Shown here in pieces: positions 23,865 to 36,100 of a stretch of DNA of 64,000 nucleotides (position 1 is the stretch's first letter; every line of letters begins with the position of its first letter). The position numbers were made by a program, and so were the translations under genes. Source of the DNA: Patellaria atrata CBS 101060 (Eukaryota > Ascomycota > Dothideomycetes > Patellariales > Patellariaceae); assembly GCA_010093705.1 (NCBI GenBank), contig MU006093.1, positions 553,557-617,556 on the forward strand, in the 5' to 3' direction. Below the pieces are notes generated by a model. It did no database searches. It saw only the letters and a program-made list of their open reading frames with translations, and was not told where the DNA came from.

Positions 23865-24390
23865 CTTGCTTGGTTAAGTGCGAAAGTGTAGCGAGAGCGT
23901 GATTACACCACCAACGATACAGTTGAACCTTGATGGCGCGAAGGTTGAAGAACGTTCAGATGAGGTCGCAAAGAGGTGAAGGAAACGCGTTGATATAAAA
24001 ATAAAGGGCACGAGGATGAGATGCGTGACTGGCCACCCCTATTCCCACCCCAAGCGAAGTGTCAACGCGGGGCACCACAACCTGCATCAGCCATTCACCA
24101 CCTTTTTCATCCTGTTTGCTTCATTGTGAACAATTATTTGCATCTCTTCATCATGTTTTCCAGCTTTTTATACATTTATTGACCTCTTATGGCTCCCTAT
24201 TGGCCACCATCGACGCGTTATACGCGTCTACTTCCGTTTGCTCGGCAATCGTCCCTAAAGAATCCATTTGAGATGTGTTCGTCATAGACCATTTTATATT
24301 AGTTGCATCTTTCAGTTCATAAGTCTTTCTATTGTCTGTACGGATTACCATACAGTACAGCGTTAAGTCTTTCTTTGCCTTGTAAGGAGT
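23865..24390. promoter_or_regulatory. Divergent promoter, SWIB gene / amidohydrolase gene
   Basis: 526 bp between divergent genes. Close to the amidohydrolase ATG lies a pair of related motifs: CAGTACAGCGTTAAG at about 24353 and GGTACAGCGATGG at 24403-24415, the second reaching into the coding start. Either could be a binding site; this is not tested. AT-rich TATAAAAATAAAG at about 23995 could serve as a core promoter. Confidence 0.35.
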
Positions 24391-26330
24391 ATGATATTGT
24401 ACGGTACAGCGATGGCAGCAGAGTCCCTAACATCCGAAGGGATAGACTTGGACGTACAGATACCAACTGAACTATCTGGGGACGGCTCATCATCTGGAGA
24501 TCACCGGCCTCATATACAACATATATCAACAATTCTTGGTGTGCGTTTACCCCGTAGAGATCCTAATACTCTCTGGGATATTTCTATTGACCGTGGCCAA
24601 ATCTCTCAAGTCACTCCCCATGAAACAAGGGACTCCAGTTCAGAACCCTTGCCAGGAGTATTGGACGCTACAGGAAGATTAATTGCCCCATCCCTCTGTC
24701 ATGCTCATATCCACTTGGACAAATGCTTCCTTCTACAAGATCCGAAATTTGCCGATCTTCAAATTACAAAAGGCAACTTCGAAGAAGCGATGGAACTGAC
24801 CAGCCAGGCAAAATCACGATTTGAGGAGGAAGATTTGTTGCGACGAGGAAGGAGGCTTGTTGAGGAGAGTATTAACTTTGGGGTGACATCGATGAGGGCT
24901 TTCGTGGAAGTTGACCGAGTCGTACAGCTGAAATGCCTTACTGCTGGACTTATTTTGAAGAAGGAATTCATAGGACGCTGCGACATACAAATATGTGCAT
25001 TTGCTCAGCTTCCATTGTTCTCGGGGTACGATGGAGATGATAACAATTGCAATTTGCTTGCTGAAGCTGCTACGAGATATGGGGTGGATGTTCTCGGTAG
25101 CGCGCCTTACGTGGAGGAGAATGAACAGAATATGGTCCGTAATGTCTACTTCATATCAAAACTTGCAGTTACTCATGGAAAACATCTTGACTTTCATATG
25201 GACTACAACATCGATTCCAGTTCGGAACCCTTCATCTGGTCTGCATTCGAGGTCGTTAAGAGCAACCGCTGGTTTTGCAATGCTAGTAAAGGTAAATTGC
25301 TAACTTTTGGTCATTGCACACGCCTCATCTTTTTCAATACTGAAGAATGGATTCGACTACGACACATGACCCGAAATTTTCCTATCTCTTTTATCGGACT
25401 CCCAACATCGGACCTGTTCATGATGCGGTCAGCATCCAAAGTACGGGGCACGCTAGACATTCTTGAAATGATCAAAGCGTACGGACTAAAGGCTGCTATA
25501 TCCGTCAATAATGTTGGAAATGCCTTCACGCCTCAGGGCAATGTTGATCCGCTAAGCGTGGCTTGTCTAGGGGTCGCCGTGTACCAAGCAGCCACGAAAG
25601 AGGATACTGAGATATTGTTTGTGAGTACACATTTTTGTACCGTGTGAACTCTTCAGGCTCTTCATTCCGCTACGTCGCTTTTCCTCTATTCCCTGTACTA
25701 CCTATGAATACTGCCTCGTCCATTCTTCTTCGACCTCGTACCCTGCCGTATGCTTGCAGAAGATGTACTGGTGGATGTGATTTCTGCAGCCTTAAGTATC
25801 CACTATTAGCTGTACAAGCATGCCCTACATATACTAGGCAAACTTTTGTATTTGCCTTCTTTCGTATACCGAGACCTTAAAAGAAAGCGTATAGTGAAGG
25901 AGGAATACCATGTCCGGGGGAGGGATGGTAGCTGAAATTAGTGCTTTCGTTCTCATCAGTCAAGTTCTATTATGATCTTGTGTCAGTATATTGTCTTCCT
26001 TATTTTAAAAGACCGCGAGGTTCATTCGCTGTAGAAATCTTGATATTGGCCAAAGATAGCGTTGGCATACCACAGTACTACCCTTTTCTTATATGATTCC
26101 TATCCTTGGCGGTAAGATATTGACTTAAGCAGGAATCCGTGTCAACCCGAGCTAAACGTGCCATTGGACTTCGTAGTGCCTCACTTGACATTTCTCCTGG
26201 AGAGCCCGCAGACTTTGTCATCTTCGATGCTGTTGATGCCAGCTGGAGGAATAGGAAGAGCATCTCTGAGGTCGTTTATGACGCTGGGATTGCAAGACAG
26301 ACAATTAAGGCAGGTCTCTTAGTCTCGTAA
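24391..26330 (+). CDS. Amidohydrolase, cytosine-deaminase-like
   Basis: Metal-dependent hydrolase of the amidohydrolase superfamily. Two exons are inferred, 24391-25620 and 26133-26330 (475 aa). The metal site is marked by CHAHIHLDK (HxH, about residue 104), FHMDYNID and GHCTRL, each with a His. The usual late Asp region reads SVNNVGNAFTPQG, with Asn where many deaminases have Asp, so the substrate may not be cytosine. The splice joins DTEILF to ESVSTRAKRAIGL, the expected continuation of this family; the C terminus (PGEPADFVIFDAVDASW) is the usual small beta-domain end. The intron is 512 nt, far longer than any other here. The ATG at 24391 is used, although one at 24412 (MAAES) is as good. 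Confidence 0.87.
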
Positions 26331-26726
26331 ACAATATCAAATGATCTAGCATTTCGCGTGGGTAACGCGCTGTAGCACGTGAATACGAGCGTTCCGTGGC
26401 CTCCAACAACAGCAATTTCTGTGAATATTCGTCCCGCATAAACAAACAACAGAGAGTCTAGATCCCCCCTCTTCTAAGAGCTCTTCACAAGAATGGCCCA
26501 AGCTTATCATTGTGTTGATACTTAGGCTAACGCGGCAAGTTCGCACTCTTCTTCTATCAACACAAAATTATTACGCTCTCATCGTCTCTCCTTCCGTACA
26601 ACATTATGGAAGCATAATTGTTGTGAACGATTGAACGACTTAGGTAGCAATTCGTATTCGTTCTCAATTCTTTTGGATAGAAAAATAAGTTTCGTTAGCA
26701 AAAGGCAAAGGCGTAACGTCATCAAT
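26331..26726. other. Short intergenic, no gene seen
   Basis: This gap lies between tandem genes. The next gene's frame remains open upstream of its chosen ATG from 26631. Those residues (hydrophobic then basic) look untranslated. No other feature seen. Confidence 0.35.
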
Positions 26727-28494
26727 ATGTCCGGCACTTGGTTGAACCTTCCTCTAACGCCAATAACTCCTTCTACAAACCCCATCTCACGCTTCATCAA
26801 TCAGGTTAAGGTAAGTCAAACACAACCTAAAGCGCCATTACCCCATAAAGTCCCCGCTCACGTCAAACAGGTGCGCATGGCCAATGCACCGGACAGCGAA
26901 GTGATCATTCTGAACACGTATAACACGTTCGTTAGATCAATTGGAGCCTGGAGACGTGGAGCAATGGATCAGCAGACACTTGAAGGTGTCGCGCAGCACT
27001 TGTTTGCAGCTAACTTTCCTGACCTGCTTACTGCTTTCGAACGACTTGTTCTCGCCTCTGATTCACCTAACCACGGGGTTCAAGCCGTTGGCTCAACCAA
27101 AGACGCGTACCATCCAAGCGGCTCAACAACCCTTCCGGATAACGGAAGTAGTTCCTCTGACTTGACCAGCATTAATAGTAACCCAATTCTAGACGCGGCG
27201 TCAGAGCTTGTTGAGGTCGCTGGCGCCTTCAAGAAGCCAGCATTACCACCAAGAGTCCAAACACTCCGACAAGATACCACTTTTGCAAAAATCCTTCGCA
27301 AGGCGCCAGAAGATCCCCTTGTCAATTCAACCAAGCGCCAGAAGACCCATCCATATTATTTGTATGGGTATAACATGGAGCAAGCACCAACTCCCGGTTA
27401 TGTTCCTTCAACCATCAGTCCTTACGACGAAGAATGCAATGTTCCGTATGAGTATGTCCCCCCCCCTCCACCCTCCCGCACCCCGCCAACGCCAGGATGG
27501 GCTTCTGACGACAACATCTACGTGGGCGTCCCATATCAAACCTTTCACCTAGGATACCAACATTCCGAAGAACTTCCCCCACTACCAACGGCGCCAACCA
27601 CTTTCGCGGACCCCCTGGAGCAGCCGGAGTCCTTCCAACCCGCGGAGATTGTATCCCGACCCAAGCCCCGCAAGTCGGCGAGACGCACGGCCATGCAAAT
27701 GCAGATGACAACAACTGCCACCGGATGGAAGGGAGTTTCGAGGACCAGCGGTAAAGGACGGTATGTTCACGCCATCTGTGGAGACCGATTTGTATTTCTG
27801 TCGAGCCTGAAGACCCACCATTTCGGCCGCACCAAAAAGAAAGACGGCAATGTGGGCGCGGGTTGCTGGAACCGAGCTGGGAGACCACCGATAGAGTGGT
27901 GAGTCCTCCTGCCATAGTAGTTCCATTCCAGAATTGGATTGTCCGGATCCTCGTTATCATCGCAACTCTTAAATTCTCAGGCTCTTCCCATAATGCACAG
28001 TAAGAACTAAAAGGTAAAGGAATAGTGCTAATTGTGGTTATAGGAATGCCCACCCTACCTGCAAACGCGGCTACAAAGGCGAGATGGACGTTGATGATAA
28101 CGGCGGCAACCTTGCTGGTGGACAAGGAGTTGAGAATGATGTTGGAGAATATCACGTCGAGGAAGAAGAAGAAAGTGGAGACGAAGATGCGGAAGGCGAT
28201 ACCGACGAGGAAGCTCTTACCTTCAAACCCGCTCCGAAGATGGCAACCCCAGGTACCAAGGCGAAGCGAACACCCAACAAGAAGGTCCCCGCTGGCTCCT
28301 CCGCCAAGAAAGCTGCCAAAGCTGATACCGATAATGATTCCGCTTCGGAGTTTGATGATACTCCCAGCAAGAAGAAGAAGACGACCGTCATCAAGAAGGG
28401 ACCGGTTGGAGGTGGCGCCAGTCCAGCCACGGCTGCTGCCAAGGCTGCTAGTTTCGGACTCAGGGCTAGGAAGCGCATTTCCTATAAGGAGTGA
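26727..28494 (+). CDS. Fungal protein with WNRAGRP motif, function unknown
   Basis: Three exons are inferred: 26727-26810, 26871-27898 and 28044-28494 (520 aa). The 60-nt first intron (GTAAGT...CAAACAG) keeps the frame either way, so it is likely but not certain. A short conserved core, about 360-425, has HAICGDRFVFLSSLKTHHFG, then GCWNRAGRPPIEW, and after the second splice NAHPTCKRGYKG. The Cys and His residues look like an atypical zinc-binding motif. The splice restores W-N-A-H-P exactly. Before the core the protein is Pro-rich with PPPPPSRTPPTP; after it a strongly acidic run (EEEEESGDEDAEGD) and Lys-rich tail (KKKKTTVIKKGP) suggest a nuclear protein. The family is seen in fungi but I know no function for it. 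No signal peptide. Confidence 0.78.
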
Positions 28495-29289
28495 GCTTAG
28501 ATATGCCATTGGTCTTCTTGTTGAAACGACGTATGAATTCAAGAAAAGAGATATGAGCTCAAGAGATACGAGATGATGATTCTATCAAATGTCCGGAGCT
28601 CGACTCACGACATCCCTTATGTCTTTCACATGTACAACAGCACTGCATCAATGGGTTGGAATCTTCCTGATCTTGGCGCGGATTTTCTCATGTGAATCCT
28701 ACTCACTGTCTAGTTAGATTTACACATCATGGTTTCAATTCCCTATTTCCTTGTTTTCCCATCTACACCCAGAAACGATGTTTCTGTTGGACTAGCTTGT
28801 CCTACACACATCATGGAGTTCTGGAACACGGTTTTAGCACGGAAGGCATTTTGCAAGATACCCCCTATATCGGTTGAACATTGAGATGGATGGCTGGATT
28901 TACTTCGTCTCGTACGATTTTCATTATGAAAAACCCTCCTTTTGCTGTGTAGCCACATCTGTACGTTTACGTAAATAAAATAAAAATCTCTTTCTGGGTT
29001 TCTGGAATGATCATTGTGACCTATAAAAATGAATAATACCTCATAGATGATCGTAAAGGCCCATAAGGACAAGATGAGAAAAAAGCTCACCCTCGCCTGC
29101 AAATGCATGCTCGCTCGCTATGAAGAGATATATCTGATCATCAACGGAGTCAAAAAGAAATAAGAGGTAGATAATGTGCAGATCGCCAAGAATGTACAAA
29201 GAATTTGTAAACATCTCCTAGCCCGGCTCACCCGGTTCATTCCGTAACTAACTTCAACTTAGACCTCATTTACCTGTATCAAAATCCGT
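28495..29289. other. Convergent 3' region
   Basis: This 795-bp gap lies between two convergent genes. An ORF at 28743-29108 on the minus strand begins with a hydrophobic run but is not matched by any motif; I treat it as chance. Nothing else is visible. Confidence 0.35.
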
Positions 29290-29989
29290 TTAGAAATCCG
29301 CCTCCAAACTATCTCTCACACACTTCCTCACTCGCTTCTTAAACTCTTTCGGATCATCTCGCCACTGCGCTGCCGCTTCAACGTTGGCCGGTGACTCGTC
29401 GTTCGGGCTCGAGAGCATGCTGATCACGCTTAGGAGGATGCTTTCTGGGGTTTGAACTGGTGACCACCGTTCCGCCGCCGATTCGTAGCCGTATTTGTCT
29501 TCTTCAGGTGGGTGTAGGATCGAGATACACACGTCGCCGTTTTTGTAGACTGGAGAGGGTTAGTGGGCGAACGCTGGGACGTGTATAAAGGCTCCAGTTG
29601 GTGAAAATGAGAAGGGGATATGCGGATGCGAGATATGGCAGAAACAGGACGTACTATTCGGGTGCCAGATTGGGGTCTCGAATTTCATCTTCGGTGGCAG
29701 CAAAGGGTATTCGGGGGGGAAGCTGAGTCGTGCCCGAAAGAAACCACCTAGGTATCATATCAGCGTATTGTTCTCCTTATTGATCCTCATCTTCCTCGCC
29801 GAGTCTGATGTGAGGTTGCCACATACCGCCATAGAACTTGCAATCGTCCGATATCATGAGCATGACCTCCCACTCGAACACGTTGTTATCCACCAGTCCG
29901 CAACTTATCCCTGGGATATCTTTGTCTGACTGCATTAGCTTTAACTGACGGCCTAGAAGACCCGCGGCGGCTGCTGATGATGTTGCCAT
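29290..29989 (-). CDS. ubc15: Ubiquitin-conjugating enzyme E2, Ubc15/UBE2G1 type
   Basis: Carries activated ubiquitin as a thioester. Three exons are inferred: 29989-29827, 29747-29655 and 29549-29290 (171 aa, the usual length of UBE2G1). Residues: helix 1 with LLGRQLKLMQ, the beta sheet KFYGGGFFRARLSFPPEYPLLPPKMKF spanning intron 1, and HPN at the exon 2 end. The active-site Cys lies in NGDVCISILHPP, followed by the acidic loop PPEEDKYGYE that marks the UBE2G subfamily. Then come WSPVQTPESILLSVISMLSSPNDESPAN and the final helix. Both introns split codons and the frame is restored only with these junctions. The acidic loop separates it from canonical Ubc4-type E2s; the GYESAAERW sequence resembles UBE2G1 more than UBE2G2. 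Confidence 0.95.
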
Positions 29990-31055
29990 CTTTGCTGGAC
30001 GTGGCGATCCTTGGTGATGTGCGACGAAGAAGCTGCGGGAGGGGACGGATGTTCTAGCGTTTCGTTGTAGTATCTCAGGCTTTCTGAATTCTCTTGAGGA
30101 CCTTGATGTGGACTTTAAAGAACGTAGTGAGGTTGTCTATGGAAGGACTGCGGGGTTGGAGGTGGGAGGCGGGAAAGTATCTAGAAGGTCGCGAAGCAGC
30201 TAAATGAGTGGGTCAAATGATGGGTATATGACTCTATATAACTTGTAGTCTGCAGATGTAGGAATTCAGGCGCAAGAAGATTAAAATTCATGTGCGTATA
30301 GGCTAAGGTAATATGAGATGGGAAGCTGGGGGAGCTCCTTCTAGTTTCGGAATTTCCGGTTTGGGATCTGGCGGGACGGAGAGACTTCTTTCTCTTAAAA
30401 CCCTGTCGGCATGAACTGAAGGCTGATTTTCATGCAGATCGCTCTACAGTACACCTTTGAGCCGAATCCGACCCGACCGGTGATACTGTCGTTGAGATTT
30501 CATCTTCCAGAGACTTGTAATAGAACCGGTTTGTCTGAAACTGTAGAGCCTCGGCCTGTATCGTGCTGAATAAACATTAGAACTGTCAGGCCTCCCATCT
30601 AGAATTCTGCAAAATTCAAGTACACAAGTAGAACTAACCAAATTCTTTCGTATTCAAATGGTAACTTACAGTAGGTTGGGCGCAACATTAATTTCCGTCC
30701 TGGGTTCTTCTCTGCATCTTTTGAGTTTCTTGATTCATCGTACTACGAAGACCTTTAGCCAGAAGCTCTTCCTTGTCGTGTCTCATTGGAAACAATCAAT
30801 CGAAATTTCAACAATCGTCGTCCTTGCTCGATTCAATTCTTCGTTCGTGGATAAGTTTTCAGTGACATCTGACCAAGTATAGCAAATATCCTTCACAAAA
30901 GGCAAGAGCAAGAGCTGGGCGTTATCGACTTACTATAAAAGGTTCATTCGAAAACCCACCCGCTCTTTCCTGCATAACGCCTCTGCACCCAAAAAATTGA
31001 ATCGTGGAATATCAAATCCTCCCCATAACTCTAACATCTCAAATTGAGCACCACA
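29990..31055. promoter_or_regulatory. Divergent promoter, Ubc15 / SDR gene
   Basis: 1066 bp between divergent genes. A good TATA box, TATAAAA, lies at 30934-30940, about 115 bp upstream of the SDR ATG. The ORFs at 30444-30641 and 30658-30882 have no features of real genes. Confidence 0.4.
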
Positions 31056-32150
31056 ATGGATCAGAAACCTGAGGAACTCGTCCATATGTCCGCAAGCATT
31101 CGCCAATCTCCACCAATTGACCTCTCAAAGTCCGTCACTCCAGCATGGATGAAGGACAAGGTCGTCCTTATCACGGGTGGTGCTTCTGGCTTCGGCGCAG
31201 CTATGGTCAAAGCATGGGCCGCTGAGGGTGCTTGCATCATTGTTGGCGATATCAATGTTGAGAAAGGAGATCCACTTATACGCCAAATCCGCAAAGAGAC
31301 GAACAACCAGAACGTACATTTCATTCGTTGTGACGTTACAGACTGGCAGTCTCAAGTCAACCTGTTCAAAGAAGCAGTTAAGCTCAGTCCTCATGGCGGT
31401 ATTGACACTGTTGTCCCCAATGCCGGTATCGCAGCTCCGGATATCTTTCACCTTCCTAGGAATATGGATGCTCCGGAACCAAAGCAACCTAGGTTTAAGG
31501 TCGTTGATGTCAACCTAATTGGCGTCCTGTATACTACCCATCTCGCTTGGTGGTACTTACCTCGAAATCCAGGATCAAAACCGGCAGATCCGAAATGTGA
31601 TCCAGCTTCAGTCAAACGCGACCGCCATATCCTATTCATTGGATCCGCTGCGTCTTTGCATCCTATCTCTGGACTCCCTCAATACGGCACGGCGAAGCAT
31701 GGTGTCCTCGGTCTTTTCCGCTCTCTTCGATCAACATCGTCTCTCGCTGGCATCCGCGTCAACATAATATGCCCCTACTACATCGACACTCCATTGATAT
31801 CAACCATGGCTCGAATCTTCCTCGCCGGCGGAGCTATGGGCACACTTGAAGATATTGTGGAGGGAGTCAACAGACTTGCCGCGGATCCTACCGTTGTCGG
31901 AAGGGGTCTTTCTGTCGGCCCAAAGATGAGAGTAGCGCAGCAAGAAGACGGTGTTTGGACTCTGGAACCGAAGGACTCAACTAAAGGGTTTGAAAGTGGT
32001 GTTTGGGAAGCTTTTATGGATGATTGGGAGGTGCAAGAACTGTTCAACAAGAGGATGCTGATGACGCTAAATGCAGTTGCTGCTACAAGGGGCTGGATAG
32101 GATGGGTTAAGGACATTATGGGTGCTTTCAGGCATAACTTTGGCTTCTGA
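31056..32150 (+). CDS. Classical short-chain dehydrogenase/reductase
   Basis: Single exon, 364 aa, NAD(P)(H)-dependent oxidoreductase. Rossmann motifs in order: VVLITGGASGFGAAM (TGxxxGxG, about residue 41), CDVTDW (acidic residue after the third strand), PNAGIA (NAG), FIGSAAS (catalytic Ser) and YGTAKHG (YxxxK). An Asp in VGDINVEKG after strand 2 favours NAD over NADP. The C-terminal region is long (residues ~250-364) with LMTLNAVAATRGWIGW, which may associate with membrane. This shape resembles fungal 15-hydroxyprostaglandin-dehydrogenase-like SDRs, but the substrate is unknown. The frame opens at a TTG at 31044; the ATG at 31056 has a good CACAATGG context. A TATA box lies upstream. No secondary-metabolite neighbours are seen. 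Confidence 0.93.
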   Translation: MDQKPEELVHMSASIRQSPPIDLSKSVTPAWMKDKVVLITGGASGFGAAMVKAWAAEGACIIVGDINVEKGDPLIRQIRKETNNQNVHFIRCDVTDWQSQVNLFKEAVKLSPHGGIDTVVPNAGIAAPDIFHLPRNMDAPEPKQPRFKVVDVNLIGVLYTTHLAWWYLPRNPGSKPADPKCDPASVKRDRHILFIGSAASLHPISGLPQYGTAKHGVLGLFRSLRSTSSLAGIRVNIICPYYIDTPLISTMARIFLAGGAMGTLEDIVEGVNRLAADPTVVGRGLSVGPKMRVAQQEDGVWTLEPKDSTKGFESGVWEAFMDDWEVQELFNKRMLMTLNAVAATRGWIGWVKDIMGAFRHNFGF

Positions 32151-33174
32151 GGTGTTCAATGAATGAGGATACAAATTGCCTTACGGACGTGGTCAGAGAG
32201 TGGCACGGTAGTCTACGGTTAATAATGGGAATGGGCAAAAATCTCTCTAATTCGGGTGCTTAGTAGCTCGAAATGAGGTGGTTGCATGTCTCATGCTCTC
32301 ACCTCTCAAAGGGAGCAGCTGTTTCGTGGAGATATCGTACTCCTACGGATCTAAGGTTGGGAGGCCGGGTAATCGAAAGCTATAACATGATTGAAATCTC
32401 CTTTGAAAGTGATAATGCCCGTGACTAACGTGCAACCAAAAGAGTAACTTGAGCATCAACTCCGTTCATGAGCAGAGGTGCATATCTTAGTCTTCCCTTA
32501 GAACTACCTTCACGGGTTGAAACGATCCTACGGGTTGGTCTAAGGAATCGTTTACGGAATACTGTGATTCTGTACTTGATGTCTACTCCTCCTAAAAATA
32601 GTGACTTAGAGGTTAAAGCATTCAACACGACGGGAATGATTGAAGTTGAAAAAGCGTTCAAGTCCAGACGAGAGCTGGCTAAAGTGTTGACGCTAAGATC
32701 CTTCTAATATTTCCCGTCTGATACCCAAAGAGGAACAGTGCCTTGGTTCCTGATCTAATGCTCCTTACCCGTTGTGGCGTAAGGGTAATTTAAGAATGCC
32801 ATCAGTTTCACGCGCTGTCATATATCGTCATCGTGTGTACTTCTAATCTTTGATATACCTTAGTCGCGTGAGGTAGGATACTTCATGCTCTATTATATAT
32901 CCTTTACCTTTAGCACTTTCTTAATATCAACCGGCAAGTGGAATGCCGAGATCAGATGGACGATAATAACTAACGCCTTCTGCGTCGAAATAATGGTAAG
33001 GTGGCCCAGTGAAAGACACCAGGATCATAAGCAAGGAACCTACCAGCGCAAACAGTCATTGAGAACTCGAGAAATACCACGTACGCCTTTGTAATTCAAT
33101 TATCAAGATCCTTGATAGTATCATACTGATTGCGGACGCGTTCTATTTCTATAGTATTTTAACATCATGTCGCA
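32151..33174. other. Intergenic between SDR and glycosyltransferase
   Basis: This gap separates two genes transcribed in the same direction. Overlapping ORFs at 32425-32661 (-) and 32468-32707 (+) carry no motif that I can name, and either could be chance. A tiny upstream ORF lies at the end (see next entry). No other feature seen. Confidence 0.35.
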
Positions 33175-33178
33175 ATGA
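33167..33178 (+). promoter_or_regulatory. Three-codon upstream ORF overlapping the main start (ATGA)
   Basis: ATG TCG CAA TGA encodes Met-Ser-Gln-stop. Its stop codon overlaps the main ATG at 33175 by three of four bases (A-TGA/ATG-A). If the transcript begins upstream, a ribosome ending here would lie on the main start. This could lower initiation or couple it to reinitiation. A second in-frame ATG at 33187 could also be used. Confidence 0.6.
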
Positions 33179-36100
33179 CTACCACTATGGAAAACGTGGG
33201 CGATTCTACCACGATGACAAATATACCTCCCGGAAACTCAACTTTTTCCCAGAAGTCCCCAAAACATGGAATGTCCTTTAAAAACAACAATTCGTTGGGC
33301 CTGGATACTCAACTAGATGCAACCGTGTCGCAAGAGATGGCTGATGGGCATACAACTCCTCAAAAGTCCGCTACAGCACCAGCTGCCTCAAGACCCGCAT
33401 TAGATAAGAAATGGGCAACTGAAAGACCACAGGCTAGTACTAGGGCATCATTGCTGGGAATGAAGAGGAGAGGTACCGCACAACTACCCAAGCCAAATAG
33501 GGCATATACGTACAACTTCGAGCCGTCGAGCGATTCAAGTTCGTCGTCTTCGAGTGATAGCGAAACGTCAGACACAGAGGACGGACTTAATGGGACAACA
33601 TCCCGTAAACATAGAACGGAGAACTATAACAAATCGAAAATCAAAAAGAAAGATCGTAGCTCAGACCCATACTCCAGATTTTCTGTTGGCAACGAGCAAT
33701 TTAGAACGAAAGGCAAGGTCTCAAAGAGGGATGGTAGACTCAAGATCTCGGTTAACGAGACGGCAAATCGTGGATATCTCGCAAAGGCTCTCGGTACGGG
33801 CATTCGCCATCATTTATATCCAGGCGGAGAAAAGGATGAAGAAAAGGATATCACGTCACCTGTCACAAGGGAAAAGATTGAGGAATTGGAACAGCCTATT
33901 GAAATTTACGAAGATGAACGCTCTCCAAATCCGAAACTTAATATTGTAGTTATCGTAATTGGCTCAAGAGGTGATATACAGCCATTCCTCAAAATAGGAA
34001 AGGTATTGAAAGAGGAATACGGGCATCGTGTTCGGATAGCTACACACCCGGCGTTTAAGAATTTTGTGGAGCAGGATTCTGGATTAGAGTTCTTCTCAGT
34101 TGGTGGAAACCCTTCGGAACTGATGGCTTTCATGGTCAAGAATCCCGGATTGATTCCATCCATGGAAACTGTCAAAGCTGGCGAGATAGGTAGACGGAGA
34201 GCATCTATGTATGAGATGTTCAATGGGATGTGGAGAGCTTGCATCAATGCGACGGACGATGAGAGTGATAAAGTGAATGCCAAAATGAGTAAGTCAATAA
34301 CGTTCTGGCTAAATCTATTTATCTAACAGGATCATACAGTGGGGGAGAACCATCCATTCATCGCAGACGCAATCATTGCAAACCCTCCCAGTTTCGCACA
34401 CTATCACATAGCTGAACGACTTGGTGTACCACTCCACATGATGTTTACGTTTCCTTACACGCCTACCACACAGTTTCCTCATCCTCTCGCGAACATTAAA
34501 GCGAGCAACGTTGATCGAGAGTACACCAACTTCATGAGTTACCCCCTAGTAGAGATGATGACATGGCAAGGTCTTGGCGATCTTGTGAATAAATTTCGGG
34601 TGAAGACTCTTGGATTAGAACCTGTGTCGACCTTATGGGCCCCTGGTCAGTTATATCGGTTAAATGTACCGTATACATATATGTGGTCACCAAGTCTCGT
34701 ACCAAAGCCTCCCGATTGGGGTCCTGAAATCGATATTGGCGGTTTTGTATTCTTGGACCTGGCATCATCTTTCAAACCATCTCAAGAGCTTATGGATTTC
34801 CTCAACGGTGGCGAAGTTCCCGTGTACATAGGTTTCGGAAGTATTGTTGTTGATGCCCCCGATAAGTTCACTAAGATGATATTCGACGCGGTGAAAATGG
34901 CCGGTGTGAGAGCGTTGGTAAGTAAAGGTTGGGGAGGCCTTGGTGATGAGGACAACACCCCAGATAACATCTTCATGCTCGACAACACTCCGCATGACTG
35001 GTTATTCCCTCGTGTCAGTGCGGTTGTACACCACGGTGGAGCAGGCACGACCGCTATCGGGCTGAAGTGTGGCAAACCAACAATGATCGTGCCTTTCTTT
35101 GGCGACCAACCATTCTGGGGAGCGATGGTTGCTCAGGCTAAAGCTGGAGCTCACAACTGTATCCCATACAAGAAATTAACAGCTGAGAAGCTTGCTGAAG
35201 GAATCAAGCAATGTCTAACCGACGAAGCAAGAGAGAATGTTGGGAGAATCGCCGAAAGTATTGCAAAAGAAGGTGACGGTGCACAGAATGCGGTTCGCTC
35301 ATTCCACAGAAGCTTGCGGCTTCGCGGAGGTCGGTCCATGAGGTGCTCAATTCTTGATGACAGGATTGCGGCATGGCAGTTGAAATCCATACCACTGCGA
35401 TTATCACCTTTGGCAGCGTATATATTAGTGGAGCGGAAGAGTATTAAATGGAACGACCTGCGCTTATTAAGGCACCATGACTGGAACGATTTTGAAGGAC
35501 CTGGAGAACCTCTCACGGGCGGCACATCCGCCGTCATAGGCACGGTTACTGATGCTGCGAAAGGCGTGGGACTTGTCCCGTTGCACATGGCTCGCTCAGT
35601 GAAGCACCGTGTCGATCACAATAAAAAGAAGAAGCGACACCAAGAGCGGAAAGCCAAACTCGTGACAGCCAACCAAGATACGAATGGCGCCCTAAATGGA
35701 CAGGATCGTCCACATTCGAAAGAAGGTGTTGAAGAAGTAGAAGAATCTCTTTCCCTTCAGACCCTTAACTCTCGACCACATCCCCAACGAGCGGAGACAA
35801 TGGAATCTGCTCTCTCCGCTGACCCTTCCGAGAACATTGCCGAACAACTTGCTCATGACACCTCACATGGTTTCAAGAAGACCGGTGTAGCAATCGCCAA
35901 AGCACCCATGGACCTGTCACTTGCTATCGCTCAAGGCTTCCACAATGCACCTCGCCTCTACGGTGACGAAACGGTGCGTCGGCCGGTCCGTGTTGAGGGA
36001 CTTCATTCCGGTCTCCGCGCTGGCAGAGACGAGTTTGTGTACGGTATCCATGACGGTGTCAAGGGATTATGGTGGCACCCTTATCAAGGTGCGAAGGAGA

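Noticed and set aside
32425-32707. Overlapping ORFs on opposite strands between the SDR and glycosyltransferase
   Set aside because: Neither has a recognisable signature. A possible mobile-element trace was considered, but nothing could be named.
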